Source: Hydrogenophaga sp.
Lineage (GTDB): Bacteria; Pseudomonadota; Gammaproteobacteria; Burkholderiales; Burkholderiaceae_C
Length of the DNA: 64,000 nucleotides
Assembly: GCA_016790705.1 (NCBI GenBank)
Contig: JAEUOT010000019.1
Location: 62,001 to 126,000 of the forward strand
Direction of reading: 5' to 3'
Of the stretch, positions 43,065 through 55,510 are shown piece after piece (positions within the stretch are counted from its first letter, which is position 1; each line of letters begins with the position of its first letter). Position numbers and translations under genes: made by a program. The notes beneath the pieces were generated by a model, which was given only the letters and a program-made list of their open reading frames with translations, ran no database searches and was not told where the DNA came from.

Positions 43065-43853
43065 ATGGAAGCCGCCCGCCTCGCCGTCTACGACCACTAC
43101 GCCTACGCCGCCGTCGCCCTGGTCGGTACCGCCCTCGCCGCCTGGGCCATCTGGCGCCTGCTGGTTGCGCCGCGCTGGCGCGCGCGGGTGCTCACGCTCA
43201 GCGGCGTCGTGCCGCCCTTCCTCAACATCCTGGGCGTGCTCTTCGGCCTGACCCTGGCCTTCATCGCCAACGACACCTGGAGCGCCCACGACCGCGCCAC
43301 CAACGCCGTCTACCGCGAGGCCGACGCCTTGCGCACGCTGGACGCGCTGGCGCGCAGTCTGCCCGAGGCGCCGCAGGCCGCGTTGCGGCAGGCCGTGCGC
43401 GAACACGCCGCCGCCACCGCCGCCGAATGGCAACAGCTCGCGCGGCGCAGCAGCAGCCCGCAGGCGCAGCAAAGCGCTGACCGACTGCTCAGCCTGGTCG
43501 CCGACCCCGCCATGGCGCAGACCGCTGGCAACGGCGTGCACAGCCTCATGCTCGCCACCGTCGCCCACCTGCGCGACGACCGCGACCAGCGCATCGCCCT
43601 GAGCCAGATGCACGTCAACCCGTTCAAGTGGATGGGCATGGCTTTCCTGGGCCTGCTGACCATGCTCTCGATCGCCGTCGTTCACGTCGAACACCAGCGC
43701 GCCGCCGCCACCGCGCTCATCCTGTTCGCCGTCGCCGCCGCGCCCACCGCCGCCATCGTGCTCATGCAAGGCAACCCCTTCCAGAGCCCGTCCTTCGTTT
43801 CGCCCGCGCCGATTTTTCAGCTCGCCCAGACCCCGGGCGCTACCGCACCATGA
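43065..43853 (+). CDS. DUF4239 (bestrophin-like) membrane protein
   Basis: A 262-residue protein. Hydrophobic segments lie near residues 13-33, 48-67, 185-205 and 212-232, with a soluble helical domain between the pairs (SAHDRATNAVYREADALRTL). This matches DUF4239, whose members are distantly bestrophin-like and may be channels. The ATG at 43065 is chosen because earlier codons overlap the PACE gene. Its stop overlaps the next start (ATGA at 43850-43853). Confidence 0.72.
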   Translation: MEAARLAVYDHYAYAAVALVGTALAAWAIWRLLVAPRWRARVLTLSGVVPPFLNILGVLFGLTLAFIANDTWSAHDRATNAVYREADALRTLDALARSLPEAPQAALRQAVREHAAATAAEWQQLARRSSSPQAQQSADRLLSLVADPAMAQTAGNGVHSLMLATVAHLRDDRDQRIALSQMHVNPFKWMGMAFLGLLTMLSIAVVHVEHQRAAATALILFAVAAAPTAAIVLMQGNPFQSPSFVSPAPIFQLAQTPGATAP

Positions 43854-44095
43854 CGCGCAACGATCGCCAAGCACCCAAGCCCCGACCCCTGCTGGGGCTG
43901 TTCCTGATGGTCGCCGGCACCGGCGTCCTTTTCATGGGGCTGTACCTGCTGTCCGGACTGCTGCTCGGCCTGGTCGGCGACAGCGTCTTCGCCGGTCTGG
44001 GCGGCGGCGCTTCATTGCTTGCGGTGGGCGGCCTGATGCTCGCCCTGCCCGGCGCCGGCGCGGCCTGGATCGGCTGGCGGCTGTTGACCCGGTGA
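43850..44095 (+). CDS. Small membrane protein
   Basis: An 81-residue protein with two hydrophobic helices (LLGLFLMVAGTGVLFMGLYL and LLAVGGLMLALPGAGAAWIG) after a basic, soluble N-terminus. No family is recognised. Overlap with the DUF4239 gene suggests co-translation and perhaps a complex in the inner membrane. Confidence 0.65.
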   Translation: MTRNDRQAPKPRPLLGLFLMVAGTGVLFMGLYLLSGLLLGLVGDSVFAGLGGGASLLAVGGLMLALPGAGAAWIGWRLLTR

Positions 44096-44101
44096 GCGTG
44101 C

Positions 44102-44392
44102 ATGAACAACGCGACCGATTGCCGACATTTGCGCATCACCGGCCGCGTGCAGGGCGTCGGCTACCGCTGGAGCATGGCGCAGCAGGCTAAGGCGCTGGGC
44201 CTGAGCGGTTGGGTGCGCAACCGGCGCGACGGCAGCGTGGAGGCGGTCGCTTGCGGGCCGGTCGAGGCGGTGCAGGCGCTGATTGAATGGGCGCGGCTGG
44301 GGCCGGAGCTGGCGCGGGTGGATGGTGTGGTGGTGAGCGAGGGGGATGTCGGGGAAATGCCCGGTGGGTTTGGGCAGCGGGAGACGGTGTAG
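44102..44392 (+). CDS. acyP: Acylphosphatase
   Basis: A 96-residue enzyme that hydrolyses acyl phosphates. The catalytic motifs are visible: [19 protein letters not shown] carries the phosphate-binding loop and Arg, and [17 protein letters not shown] the catalytic Asn. Length is standard. It lies 6 bases after the small membrane protein gene. Confidence 0.93.
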   Translation: MNNATDCRHLRITGRVQGVGYRWSMAQQAKALGLSGWVRNRRDGSVEAVACGPVEAVQALIEWARLGPELARVDGVVVSEGDVGEMPGGFGQRETV

Positions 44393-44437
44393 TTCGTTCC
44401 TCCCGCATAAGATGCGTCCACAGCAAGGGGACCCACC

Positions 44438-45220
44438 ATAATCGTTTTCCTGATCGATGCCGACAATCTGAGTTCGCCCGACTGGGTGAACGAAGCCATC
44501 ACCTCGGTCGAAGCCACTGAAGGCCCCATTGCCGTGCGGCGTGCCTATGGCAGCGCAGAGAACCTCAAGGGTCTGGCCGAATCGTTGCGCGACTGGGCGA
44601 TTCGCCCATTCCTCAACGTCTACCTCACCAAGAACACCACCGACATGGCGCTCGCGGTGGACGCCATGGAGCTGGCCTGCCAGACACCGGCGCCGCACAC
44701 CGTGGTTATCGGTTCGGGTGATGCGGACTATGTGCCCCTTGTCGTGCGTTTGCGAGAGCGAGGAATCAAGGTGTTGTGCGCAACGCCAACTTGGAAAATG
44801 AAAGCAGAGGCCATCAAGGCGTATGACCGGGTTATCTATGTGGGTCGAGACCTTGGCCCCGAAACGGTAACCCCCAACTCGCAACCTGCTGCGAAGAAGG
44901 CCACCGCTCCAGCGCTGGCGGTTAAGAAGGCGCCAGCCAAGAAGGTGCCAGTTAGCAAGAAGGCGGCAGCTAAGCCCGCGCTGACCGTCACCGTCACGCC
45001 AACTGACCAAGTGACCCCGGACATGATCTTGGAGGCCCTTCCCAAACTGCGCACGGGCGAATGGCTTCCTATCTCCGATGCCGCCAAGGCCCTGCACGAC
45101 AAGAAGCTCCTGGGCAAGAGCGTCCCCAGCCCAAAGCTCTTCAAGCGGTTTCCGCAGAGCTTTGAGCTGAAGCCGGAGAGGCAACCCAATCAAGTGCGGT
45201 TGACCAGCTCTGCGGACTGA
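44438..45220 (+). CDS. NYN-LOTUS (OST-HTH) domain protein with non-AUG start
   Basis: About 260 residues. Residues 1-145 form a NYN/PIN-like nuclease domain: IIVFLIDADNLSSPDWVNEA, YLTKNTTDMALAVDAMELAC and VVIGSGDADYVPLVVRL supply the conserved aspartates. A Lys/Ala/Pro-rich linker (about 150-185) leads to a C-terminal OST-HTH/LOTUS-like domain (LRTGEWLPISDAAKALHDKK). The conserved N-terminus begins at ATA (44438) or ATC (44441), with a stop just upstream at 44408 and AAGGGGA at 44425-44431. The nearest GTG/ATG codon (44486) would remove the first catalytic Asp. Likely an RNA-processing or RNA-targeting nuclease. Confidence 0.75.
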   Translation: MIVFLIDADNLSSPDWVNEAITSVEATEGPIAVRRAYGSAENLKGLAESLRDWAIRPFLNVYLTKNTTDMALAVDAMELACQTPAPHTVVIGSGDADYVPLVVRLRERGIKVLCATPTWKMKAEAIKAYDRVIYVGRDLGPETVTPNSQPAAKKATAPALAVKKAPAKKVPVSKKAAAKPALTVTVTPTDQVTPDMILEALPKLRTGEWLPISDAAKALHDKKLLGKSVPSPKLFKRFPQSFELKPERQPNQVRLTSSAD

Positions 45221-45252
45221 TTTCGTCGCTCGCGAAAGAGCGTCTCGCGTGG

Positions 45253-46095
45253 CTACGCGAAGCTCGCTCGGTAGGTCACCGGGTCCAGGGCGCAGTGCTG
45301 GTCGAGTGCGCCATTGAGAGCAAACAAGCGCGGTTTCTGCCGAAATTCGAACAGGCGGCAAAGAACGAAGTGATCGCTGGCGTCCTTCGAGAAATTCAGT
45401 TCATTGCGGGTCACGAAGAACGGAGTCTCCTTGCTGAAGGCCGTCGTCTTTACTTCAATGAAGCGCTCTTTCCCATTCGCATCGAATGACAGCACGTCGT
45501 AGCCGAGACCATCACCTCGGGTTTGCGATACATGTTCGACACGGTCTGCCAGTTTGGTCTGGCCAAGCTGATTCAATCGCCAGTGCTCGAAACGAACCAC
45601 AAACTCTTCACCGGCCAGGCCAAGTGTCGTGTTGCGAGCCTCTCGGGCGATGTAGTCGCGTTTGACGGGTGCGTAGTCCCTGTACGGCGCAGCATCCGAT
45701 GCAATGTGCCGTCGCGCGGGCGCATCCGCGATCACTTTGGTGAAGTCGGTCAGCTCCGGGCTGACTGCGGGCTGCTCAACTGCTGCAAGCGCCAGCGCAT
45801 CCAGAGATGTCTGACGGGCGACCTGTGCTTCGACGACTTCACGTAACAAGCTCTGGTAGTTGAATCTGGGTTGATATCCGCGAATGCTGGGATATTGAAG
45901 ATCCATCAGCACTGCGCTGATGTTGCAGTGCTTGAACTCTATGGACCCATCAGAGCGCCCGTTGAGCTTTTGTTGAAGCAATTTTCGATGGGCTGTCTTG
46001 CTGTATGACTGCCCTGCCAGTTCAAGGCTGAGCATTTTCAAATGGTCAGCGACGATGGCTTCAACTTCGAGACGTGTCCAGTCGAGCGTGCTCAT
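45253..46095 (-). CDS. DUF3883-domain protein, restriction-endonuclease-like
   Basis: A 280-residue protein. The N-terminal half is helical (DWTRLEVEAIVADHLKMLS). The C-terminal half (about 160-270) carries the DUF3883 pattern GLAGEEFVVRFEHWRL, then GDGLGYDVLSFDANGKERFI and EVKTT, the D-(x)n-ExK core of a PD-(D/E)XK nuclease. Such domains occur in restriction and other defence proteins. It is convergent with the NYN gene. GC content looks lower than in the neighbouring operons. The ATG at 46095 is preferred to a TTG three codons upstream. Confidence 0.75.
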   Translation of the reverse strand: MSTLDWTRLEVEAIVADHLKMLSLELAGQSYSKTAHRKLLQQKLNGRSDGSIEFKHCNISAVLMDLQYPSIRGYQPRFNYQSLLREVVEAQVARQTSLDALALAAVEQPAVSPELTDFTKVIADAPARRHIASDAAPYRDYAPVKRDYIAREARNTTLGLAGEEFVVRFEHWRLNQLGQTKLADRVEHVSQTRGDGLGYDVLSFDANGKERFIEVKTTAFSKETPFFVTRNELNFSKDASDHFVLCRLFEFRQKPRLFALNGALDQHCALDPVTYRASFA

Positions 46096-46161
46096 GGGTT
46101 TCAAGCGCTGGGGAGTTTGCTTGCGTGGATCAACATTGAGACGATCAAGTGGGTTGTCGCT

Positions 46162-47307
46162 TTAGCCTAACAGGGCAGTCAGCGGCACCGCCTCCACCTT
46201 CGGCGCCAGCGCATACCGATGCGGCCCGGGATACACCACATACAGCGCGTCCAGTCTCAGGTCGTCCAGCGCAATCCGCATGCTGGGAGTCAGCTTGGGC
46301 GCGTCGCTGCGTTTGAACTCCACACCGATGCGGCGCTGGTCCTTGAACAGCAGCAGGTCCAGTTCGGCGCCTTGGTGGGTGGCCCAGAAATAGGCCTGAT
46401 CGGGTTGGGCGATGCGCAGCACCTGTTCCAGCGCGAAGCCTTCCCAGCTGGCGCCGCACAACGGGTGCGTCAGCAACTGGGGCAAGCTCCGGATGCCCAG
46501 CAGCGCGTGCAGCAAGCCGGTGTCGCGAAAGTAGATCTTGGGCGCCTTGACCTGTCGTTTGGCCAGGTTCTCGTGCCAGGGTTGCAACTGGCGGACCATG
46601 AAAGTCTGTGTCAGGTAGTCCAGATACCGGCGCACGGTGGGCTCGCTGATGCCCAGCGAGCGAGCTGGCTCGGCGGCGTTCCAGGTCTGGCCGTGGTAGT
46701 GCGCGAGCATCTGCCAGAAGCGCGTCATCAGCGGTGCGGGGGCGTTCATGCCCAACAGGGGCAGATCACCGCTCACATGCCGCTGGATGGCGGCATGACG
46801 CCATTGGGTGCTGACGGTGTCATCCGTGGCGAGATACGCGGCCGGGAAGCCGCCGCGCAGCCAGAGTTGCTGCAGGGCATTCGCGTCGGTGCCGGTTTCG
46901 CTGATGTCAAAGCCACCGACTTCGAGCGTGACCGCGCGGCCGAGCAGAGATTCGCTTTTGTGCATCACTCGCGGTGCGGCGCTGCCCAGCAGCAGGTACT
47001 GGCCGTTGCGGCGCATGTGATCGGGCCGGTCCATCAGCACGCGCAGCGTCTCGGGCAAAGCGGGCAAGTGCTGGATTTCGTCGATCACGACCAGGCCGTT
47101 CAGGCCGGCCAGCGTGCTCATCGGGTCGGCCAGGCGCTGGCGCGAGAGCGGGTCTTCGAGGTCGAAATACTGGGGGCTGGTGACGTCGATGAACTGGCGT
47201 GCCAGCGTGGTCTTGCCGACCTGACGTGGGCCGACCAGCTCGACCGCGCGAAACGACTTCAGCAGTCCGGCAAGCTGGTCATTGAGGTGGCGGCGTTCGA
47301 TGAACAT
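46162..47307 (-). CDS. AAA_14 ATPase with DUF4143 domain
   Basis: A 381-residue protein of the COG1373 family. Walker A is VELVGPRQVGKTTLARQFID, Walker B LNGLVVIDEIQHLP and sensor region QYLLLGSAAPR. A winged helix (SLGISEPTVRRYLDYLTQTF) and the C-terminal DUF4143 nuclease-like domain (GAELDLLLFKDQRRIGVEFK, a D-ExK-like core) follow. The family is widespread, often on mobile or strain-variable loci, and its function is not settled. It lies directly after gyrB, separated by a perfect inverted repeat. Confidence 0.9.
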   Translation of the reverse strand: MFIERRHLNDQLAGLLKSFRAVELVGPRQVGKTTLARQFIDVTSPQYFDLEDPLSRQRLADPMSTLAGLNGLVVIDEIQHLPALPETLRVLMDRPDHMRRNGQYLLLGSAAPRVMHKSESLLGRAVTLEVGGFDISETGTDANALQQLWLRGGFPAAYLATDDTVSTQWRHAAIQRHVSGDLPLLGMNAPAPLMTRFWQMLAHYHGQTWNAAEPARSLGISEPTVRRYLDYLTQTFMVRQLQPWHENLAKRQVKAPKIYFRDTGLLHALLGIRSLPQLLTHPLCGASWEGFALEQVLRIAQPDQAYFWATHQGAELDLLLFKDQRRIGVEFKRSDAPKLTPSMRIALDDLRLDALYVVYPGPHRYALAPKVEAVPLTALLG

Positions 47308-47325
47308 GCCGCCATGGTATCAAGA

Positions 47326-47364
47326 ACCATGAAATTCGAAAACGCCATTTTCGAATTTCATGGT
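47326..47364. repeat. Perfect 17-bp inverted repeat between gyrB and the AAA_14 gene
   Basis: ACCATGAAATTCGAAAA (47326-47342) is the exact reverse complement of 47348-47364, with a 5-base loop CGCCA. It begins 2 bases after the gyrB stop and ends 18 bases before the AAA_14 start. It is AT-rich in a GC-rich region. It could be an operator for the AAA_14 gene or an RNA hairpin ending gyrB transcription; there is no following T run, so a classical terminator is unlikely. Confidence 0.85.
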
Positions 47365-47366
47365 CT

Positions 47367-50006
<2,640 letters not shown>

Positions 50007-50074
50007 TCAATCGCTAGAAAGGCCAAACCCGCTGTACAGCGGGTCGGGCTTTGGGGAGCAGGACCGCTGGACGG

Positions 50075-51181
50075 TCAAATTCTCATTGGCATGACAACGT
50101 ACTTGAAGGCGTTGTCATCGGGGTTGGTGACCAGCGCCGAGCTGTTGCCGTCGGCCAGTTCGATGCGCACCATCTCTTGCGCCATGTTCTGCAGCGCGTC
50201 GATCAGGTAGGTGACGTTGAAGCCGATCTCGATGGCGTCGCCGCCGTAGTCGATGTCGAGTTCGTCGACTGCCTCTTCCTGCTCGGCGTTGCTGGAGGCG
50301 ACGCGCAGCGTGCCCGGCTCGACGTTCAGGCGCACGCCCTTGAACTTCTCGCTGGTCATGATCGCGGTGCGCTGCAGGCTGGCCAGCAACGGCTGGCGGC
50401 CCAGCGTGACGATATTCTTGTGGTTCTTGGGAATGACGCGGTTGTAGTCGGGGAACTTGCCCTCGACCAGCTTGGTGACGAACTCCATGCCGTCGAAGCT
50501 GAACTTGGCCTGGTTGGCCGCGAACTGCATCTCGATCGCGCCTTCCTTGTCGGACAGCAGGCGCTGCAGCTCCAGCACGGTCTTGCGCGGCAGGATGACT
50601 TCCTGCTTGGGTACTTCCACGTCCAGCTCGGCGCTGGCGAAGGCCAGGCGATGGCCGTCGGTGGCGACCAGCGAGAGCTTCTTGCCTTCGGCGACGAACA
50701 GGATGCCGTTGAGGTAGTAGCGGATGTCGTGCACCGCCATGGCGAAGGAGACCTGGCTCAGCAGGCTCTTGAGCGTCTTTTGCGGGACCGAGAACACAGG
50801 GCCGAAGCTGGCCGATTCCTGCACCAGCGGGAAGTCTTCGGGCGGCATGCTCTGCAGCGTGAAGCGGCTCTTGCCACCCTTGAGGATGGTCTTGCCGCCG
50901 GTGTGCTCCAGACTGACATTCTGGTCGGCCGGCATGGTGCGCAGGATGTCGATCAGCTTGCGCGCGCCCAGCGTGGTCGCGAAGTTCCCGTCGTCGCCGT
51001 CCAGCTGGGCGGTGGTGCGGATCTGGATCTCCAGATCGCTGGTGGTCAGCTGGACCTGGGAGCCGGTCTTGCGCAGCAGCACGTTGGCAAGGATGGGCAG
51101 CGTGTGGCGGCGCTCGACGATGCCGGCGACCGACTGGAGCGCGGCCAGCACATTGGCCTGGGAAGACTTCAAAACGATCAT
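50075..51181 (-). CDS. dnaN: DNA polymerase III beta subunit (sliding clamp)
   Basis: A 368-residue clamp starting MIVLKSSQANVLAALQSVAG and ending EMVRIELADGNSSALVTNPD then YVVMPMRI, the usual DnaN C-terminus that lines the peptide-binding pocket. Three repeated clamp folds are expected. It sits between dnaA and gyrB in the standard order. Confidence 0.97.
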   Translation of the reverse strand: MIVLKSSQANVLAALQSVAGIVERRHTLPILANVLLRKTGSQVQLTTSDLEIQIRTTAQLDGDDGNFATTLGARKLIDILRTMPADQNVSLEHTGGKTILKGGKSRFTLQSMPPEDFPLVQESASFGPVFSVPQKTLKSLLSQVSFAMAVHDIRYYLNGILFVAEGKKLSLVATDGHRLAFASAELDVEVPKQEVILPRKTVLELQRLLSDKEGAIEMQFAANQAKFSFDGMEFVTKLVEGKFPDYNRVIPKNHKNIVTLGRQPLLASLQRTAIMTSEKFKGVRLNVEPGTLRVASSNAEQEEAVDELDIDYGGDAIEIGFNVTYLIDALQNMAQEMVRIELADGNSSALVTNPDDNAFKYVVMPMRI

Positions 51182-51315
51182 GTCAGACTCTTTCGTCAGT
51201 GATTGGCTGGCGCACTTGACCGGCGCTCTTTCCGGGCGCGATGCCCGGTCTCCTCAAAACCCGAATCCCGCCTATTTTCACCCTTTTTGTAAGGCGTTTT
51301 TCCAAATGCCACCGC

Positions 51316-52722
<1,407 letters not shown>

Positions 52723-52960
52723 GAATGCGGGAAGGGGGTGTTGTTCTTGTGGACAAATGTCTCGGGGCTGGCGGCCATTGTAGTCTGGCCGGAAAGTTAT
52801 CCACACCCGGATGTCGACTGTTACAAGTCGATGGAGGCGCAGCTCTGGCCAGCGGTCCGACACCTGTTTGGGGGAGGCGCGTTGGCCGTGACGACCGGTG
52901 CTCGGCTATCCTCGTCCGACGGGGCATCCGGCGCCGGGACATCAGGGACGGAACATACCA
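52723..52960. other. Putative oriC / dnaA promoter region
   Basis: The 238 bases upstream of dnaA contain a perfect DnaA box TTATCCACA at 52797-52805 and a one-mismatch reverse box TGTGGACAA at 52748-52756. I find no third strong box, which is few for a complete bacterial origin. The flanking gene order (dnaA-dnaN-gyrB against rpmH-rnpA) still makes this the best origin candidate. There is no obvious long AT-rich unwinding element. Confidence 0.55.
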
Positions 52961-53485
52961 ATGAGGACATTTGGACAGATCCTGGCCCGCTGGTTTGCGC
53001 TGGCGGGATTGCTTTTTACGCTTGCGGGTTGCGCAACGGGGCAAAGCGCGAAGCTGGTGAACCATTCGTTTGGTTTTGATGGTTGGAAGGATGGCTGGCA
53101 AAAGTCTGCTCAGCTTCTTGAATACAGCTACGGCGACGAGGACGTTTCGGTGAGGAGAAAGGCTCCTGAAGGAGACTTTCTTGGATACCAGTCGGATGTC
53201 ACCGGACCGATGCCCGTCGGGGAGTTCCTCAGTGTCCGCTGGCGCATGAAGGCCACGGGCGATGTGGTCGAGCAGAGGGTCGATCTGCGAGGGAAATTGC
53301 CGGCGAATATGGCAGGCCACACAGTGACGTTTGTGATCGACGAACGACAGTTGTATGTGTTTGTGGTGACGCCTCAAGAGATCCCAAGAGGAGCTGAGAG
53401 AGGCGCCGTAAAAACCTGGCGAGGCAAGTACAACCTGGCCTACGAGGTTTACCCCACTCTTTCGGCCTATCCGGGAGCACGGTGA
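52961..53485 (+). CDS. Lipoprotein, possible immunity protein of the adjacent lipase
   Basis: A 174-residue protein with signal peptide RWFALAGLLFTLAGC (lipobox LAGC) and a beta-rich mature domain (VGEFLSVRWRMKATGDVVEQ, then DERQLYVFVVTPQE). Its stop overlaps the start of the DUF2235 lipase gene (TGATG at 53483-53487). Periplasmic lipoproteins are the usual immunity partners of type VI secreted Tle lipases, so that role is inferred from context. GC content is lower than around it. Confidence 0.65.
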   Translation: MRTFGQILARWFALAGLLFTLAGCATGQSAKLVNHSFGFDGWKDGWQKSAQLLEYSYGDEDVSVRRKAPEGDFLGYQSDVTGPMPVGEFLSVRWRMKATGDVVEQRVDLRGKLPANMAGHTVTFVIDERQLYVFVVTPQEIPRGAERGAVKTWRGKYNLAYEVYPTLSAYPGAR

Positions 53486-54804
53486 TGGGGACCTCCTTTG
53501 ATCGAGAGCTCACCGAAGGAGAAAGGGCTCGAATGCCCTTCGCGCGGCAGGAGATGCTCAACATTGGGTCCCAAGGCTGCGCGACGAAATTCACTTTTAT
53601 GGCTGCTTTTGACGGAACCAATAATGATCGCGATCACCGTGAGCTGGCTGATGTTGACGAAGTGACGAACATCGCGAAATTGGCCTCTCAGGCAGAAGCT
53701 TCGAGCAAAAACACGCCCGTCTTGACGGTCGGTTATTTCAAGGGCGTTGGAACGGGCGGCGACCAAGGTGGCATTGTCAATGCAGGCGTTGCACCTTCGC
53801 AGGCCATTGAAGCCGCTGCGCAGAGCGCGTACTTGAAGTTCAGAAACGAAGCGCTGACTACTTGGAGAGAAATAAGGCCTCCGGCGCCTCCCCCGCCGAC
53901 ATCGGTGCCGCCGCCGTCGGCTTCAGCCGCGGCAGTGCCGCTGCCATCCGCTTTGCCCAATTGGTGAACGAAAAAAGGTCTGACCGGGCCGGACGGTGAA
54001 GTCATCATCCCGCCCGGCAAGGTGCCGGTCACCGGGCTGGCTCTGATTGATCCGGTCGCCCGCTTTGTCGACCAGCCGATGGACATTCCGCCCAATGTGC
54101 AGGGGCAGGTGCTGTCGGTGATTGCAGACCACGAAGCCCGTGCCGATTTCCGTCCTCTGCATTACGGCAATGACCCTCGTGTGACCGAGGTTCACCACCC
54201 CGGCAACCACGTGGGCGTTGGTGGCGGGTACGACCGGCACGGCACCGCAGCCAACGTGCTGGAAGGTGTCACGGGCTATCTCCAGCGGCGTGGCGTGGCC
54301 ATCGCAGACGTGGCGCCGGAAAACCGCCACCGTTCTGATGCACCGCAGAAGCTCTATTCCGAGGCGTACCAGGCAGCACGCAACGGGGATGTGTTGACGG
54401 ACAAAAGTGGCAGGAAGCAAGGGGCCTGGCGGATTGACGATCCGGAGAAAGGTCGGGTGGCGGCTGCGCCGAAAATGACCGAGCTGTCGCCGGGGCTCAA
54501 GGCGCATGGGTTGAGCGCGGAGCAATGCGTGCAGGTTGGCGCGGCGTGCACCGTCTGCGCGGCCCGGCACGCGCGCGACTGGGGCGATCCGCGCCGGCTC
54601 CTGGTCAGCAAAGATGGAGAAACGGTGGCTGTGCAGCACCAGAACGGCCGCTTCGACGAACTGCGCGTCGATTGGGCGCTGGAACGCAGTGCCGTGTCGC
54701 ACCTGCAGGATTTGCAAGGCAGTGAGCGCACGCCAACACAGGCCGTCCATGCGCCGGCTGCGGCCCGGGAAACGCCTGCGCCGACCCTGGAACACGCACG
54801 CTGA
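53485..54804 (+). pseudogene. DUF2235 (Tle1-like) lipase, disrupted by two compensating frameshifts
   Basis: Three reading segments rebuild one protein of about 440 residues. Frame A (from 53485) has KFTFMAAFDGTNNDRDHREL, the DUF2235 N-terminus. Near 53857 similarity shifts to another frame, where ADIGAAAVGFSRGSAAAIRF supplies the GxSxG serine (53919-53933). At the A-run near 53971-53976 it returns to frame A as KKGLTGPDGEVIIPPGKVPV and continues to YGNDPRVTEVHHPGNHVGVG, which supplies the His end. DUF2235 enzymes include type VI phospholipase effectors. As sequenced, the first product ends at 53967 without its Ser. Real decay or base-calling errors could explain this. Confidence 0.72.
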
Positions 54805-54817
54805 ATCCGGGTCTTGC

Positions 54818-54847
54818 TTGCTTGTCATGGGTTTTCTCAGCGATAAT
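54818..54847 (+). promoter_or_regulatory. rpmH: Predicted rpmH promoter
   Basis: TTGCTT (54818-54823) and GATAAT (54842-54847) are spaced by 18 bases, about 55 bases before rpmH. This is a plausible sigma-70 promoter for the rpmH-rnpA-yidD-yidC run. It is judged by eye only. Confidence 0.45.
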
Positions 54848-54906
54848 TGCGGGTTTCCCTCCAACTTGAATCGCCCTGGCCTTGCCTGGGCCGCACTGCC
54901 ATGGCA

Positions 54907-55041
54907 ATGAAACGCACCTACCAGCCTTCGAAGATCAAGCGCGCCCGTACCCACGGTTTCCTCGTGCGCATGAAGACCCGCGGTGGCCGCGCCGTCATCA
55001 ACGCACGCCGCGCCAAGGGCCGCAAGCGCCTGGCCGTCTGA
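54907..55041 (+). CDS. rpmH: 50S ribosomal protein L34
   Basis: A 44-residue ribosomal protein beginning [20 protein letters not shown] and ending [14 protein letters not shown], matching L34 over its full length. An ATG two codons earlier (54901) gives MAMKRT; 54907 gives the standard 44-residue form. It starts the conserved rpmH-rnpA-yidD-yidC-mnmE block next to the origin. Confidence 0.96.
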   Translation: MKRTYQPSKIKRARTHGFLVRMKTRGGRAVINARRAKGRKRLAV

Positions 55042-55111
55042 GTTCGAAGCGCCCTGCCCCGTATCGGCCGGGCCCCTCGCTCTCCTGCGCGCCTGTGACC
55101 CCGGTTGTCTG

Positions 55112-55510
55112 ATGCAGCGCATCCGGACCCGGCCCCAGTTCCAGGCTGCCATGGCGGGTGCCATCGTGGCCAAAACCCCTCATTTCGCCCTGCACCGGCT
55201 GGCATTGCCCGATCCGGAGCACGGGCGTTTGCTGTTTCCGGTCCAGGACACCTGGATCGGGGTCGTGCTGCCCAAACGCTGGGCCAAGCGTGCCGTGACG
55301 CGCAACAGCCTGCGCCGACAGGTGTACGAAGTCTCGCGCGCGGTCGCCACACAACTGCCTCAGGCGGCCTTGGTCGTGCGGTTGCGCAGCGGCTTTGACC
55401 GCCAGCAGTTCGTGAGCGCGACGTCTGATGCACTCAAACGCGCGGCGCGCGAAGAGCTGCAGCAGCTGCTGGCACGGGTGAGTCGCCCGGCCGTGGGGCC
55501 GGCATGCTGA
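55112..55510 (+). CDS. rnpA: Ribonuclease P protein component
   Basis: A 132-residue basic protein that supports RNase P RNA in trimming tRNA 5' ends. The conserved core WIGVVLPKRWAKRAVTRNSL followed by RRQVYEVSRA contains the RNR-type helix. The ATG at 55112 (MQRIRTRPQFQAAM) fits the family start; a longer frame from 54983 overlaps rpmH and is rejected. It overlaps the yidD start by 7 bases. Confidence 0.92.
   Translation: MQRIRTRPQFQAAMAGAIVAKTPHFALHRLALPDPEHGRLLFPVQDTWIGVVLPKRWAKRAVTRNSLRRQVYEVSRAVATQLPQAALVVRLRSGFDRQQFVSATSDALKRAAREELQQLLARVSRPAVGPAC

Noticed and set aside
47326-47364. Reading the inverted repeat as an ordinary gyrB terminator
   Set aside because: The stem is AT-rich and not followed by a T run on the minus strand, so it does not fit a Rho-independent terminator.
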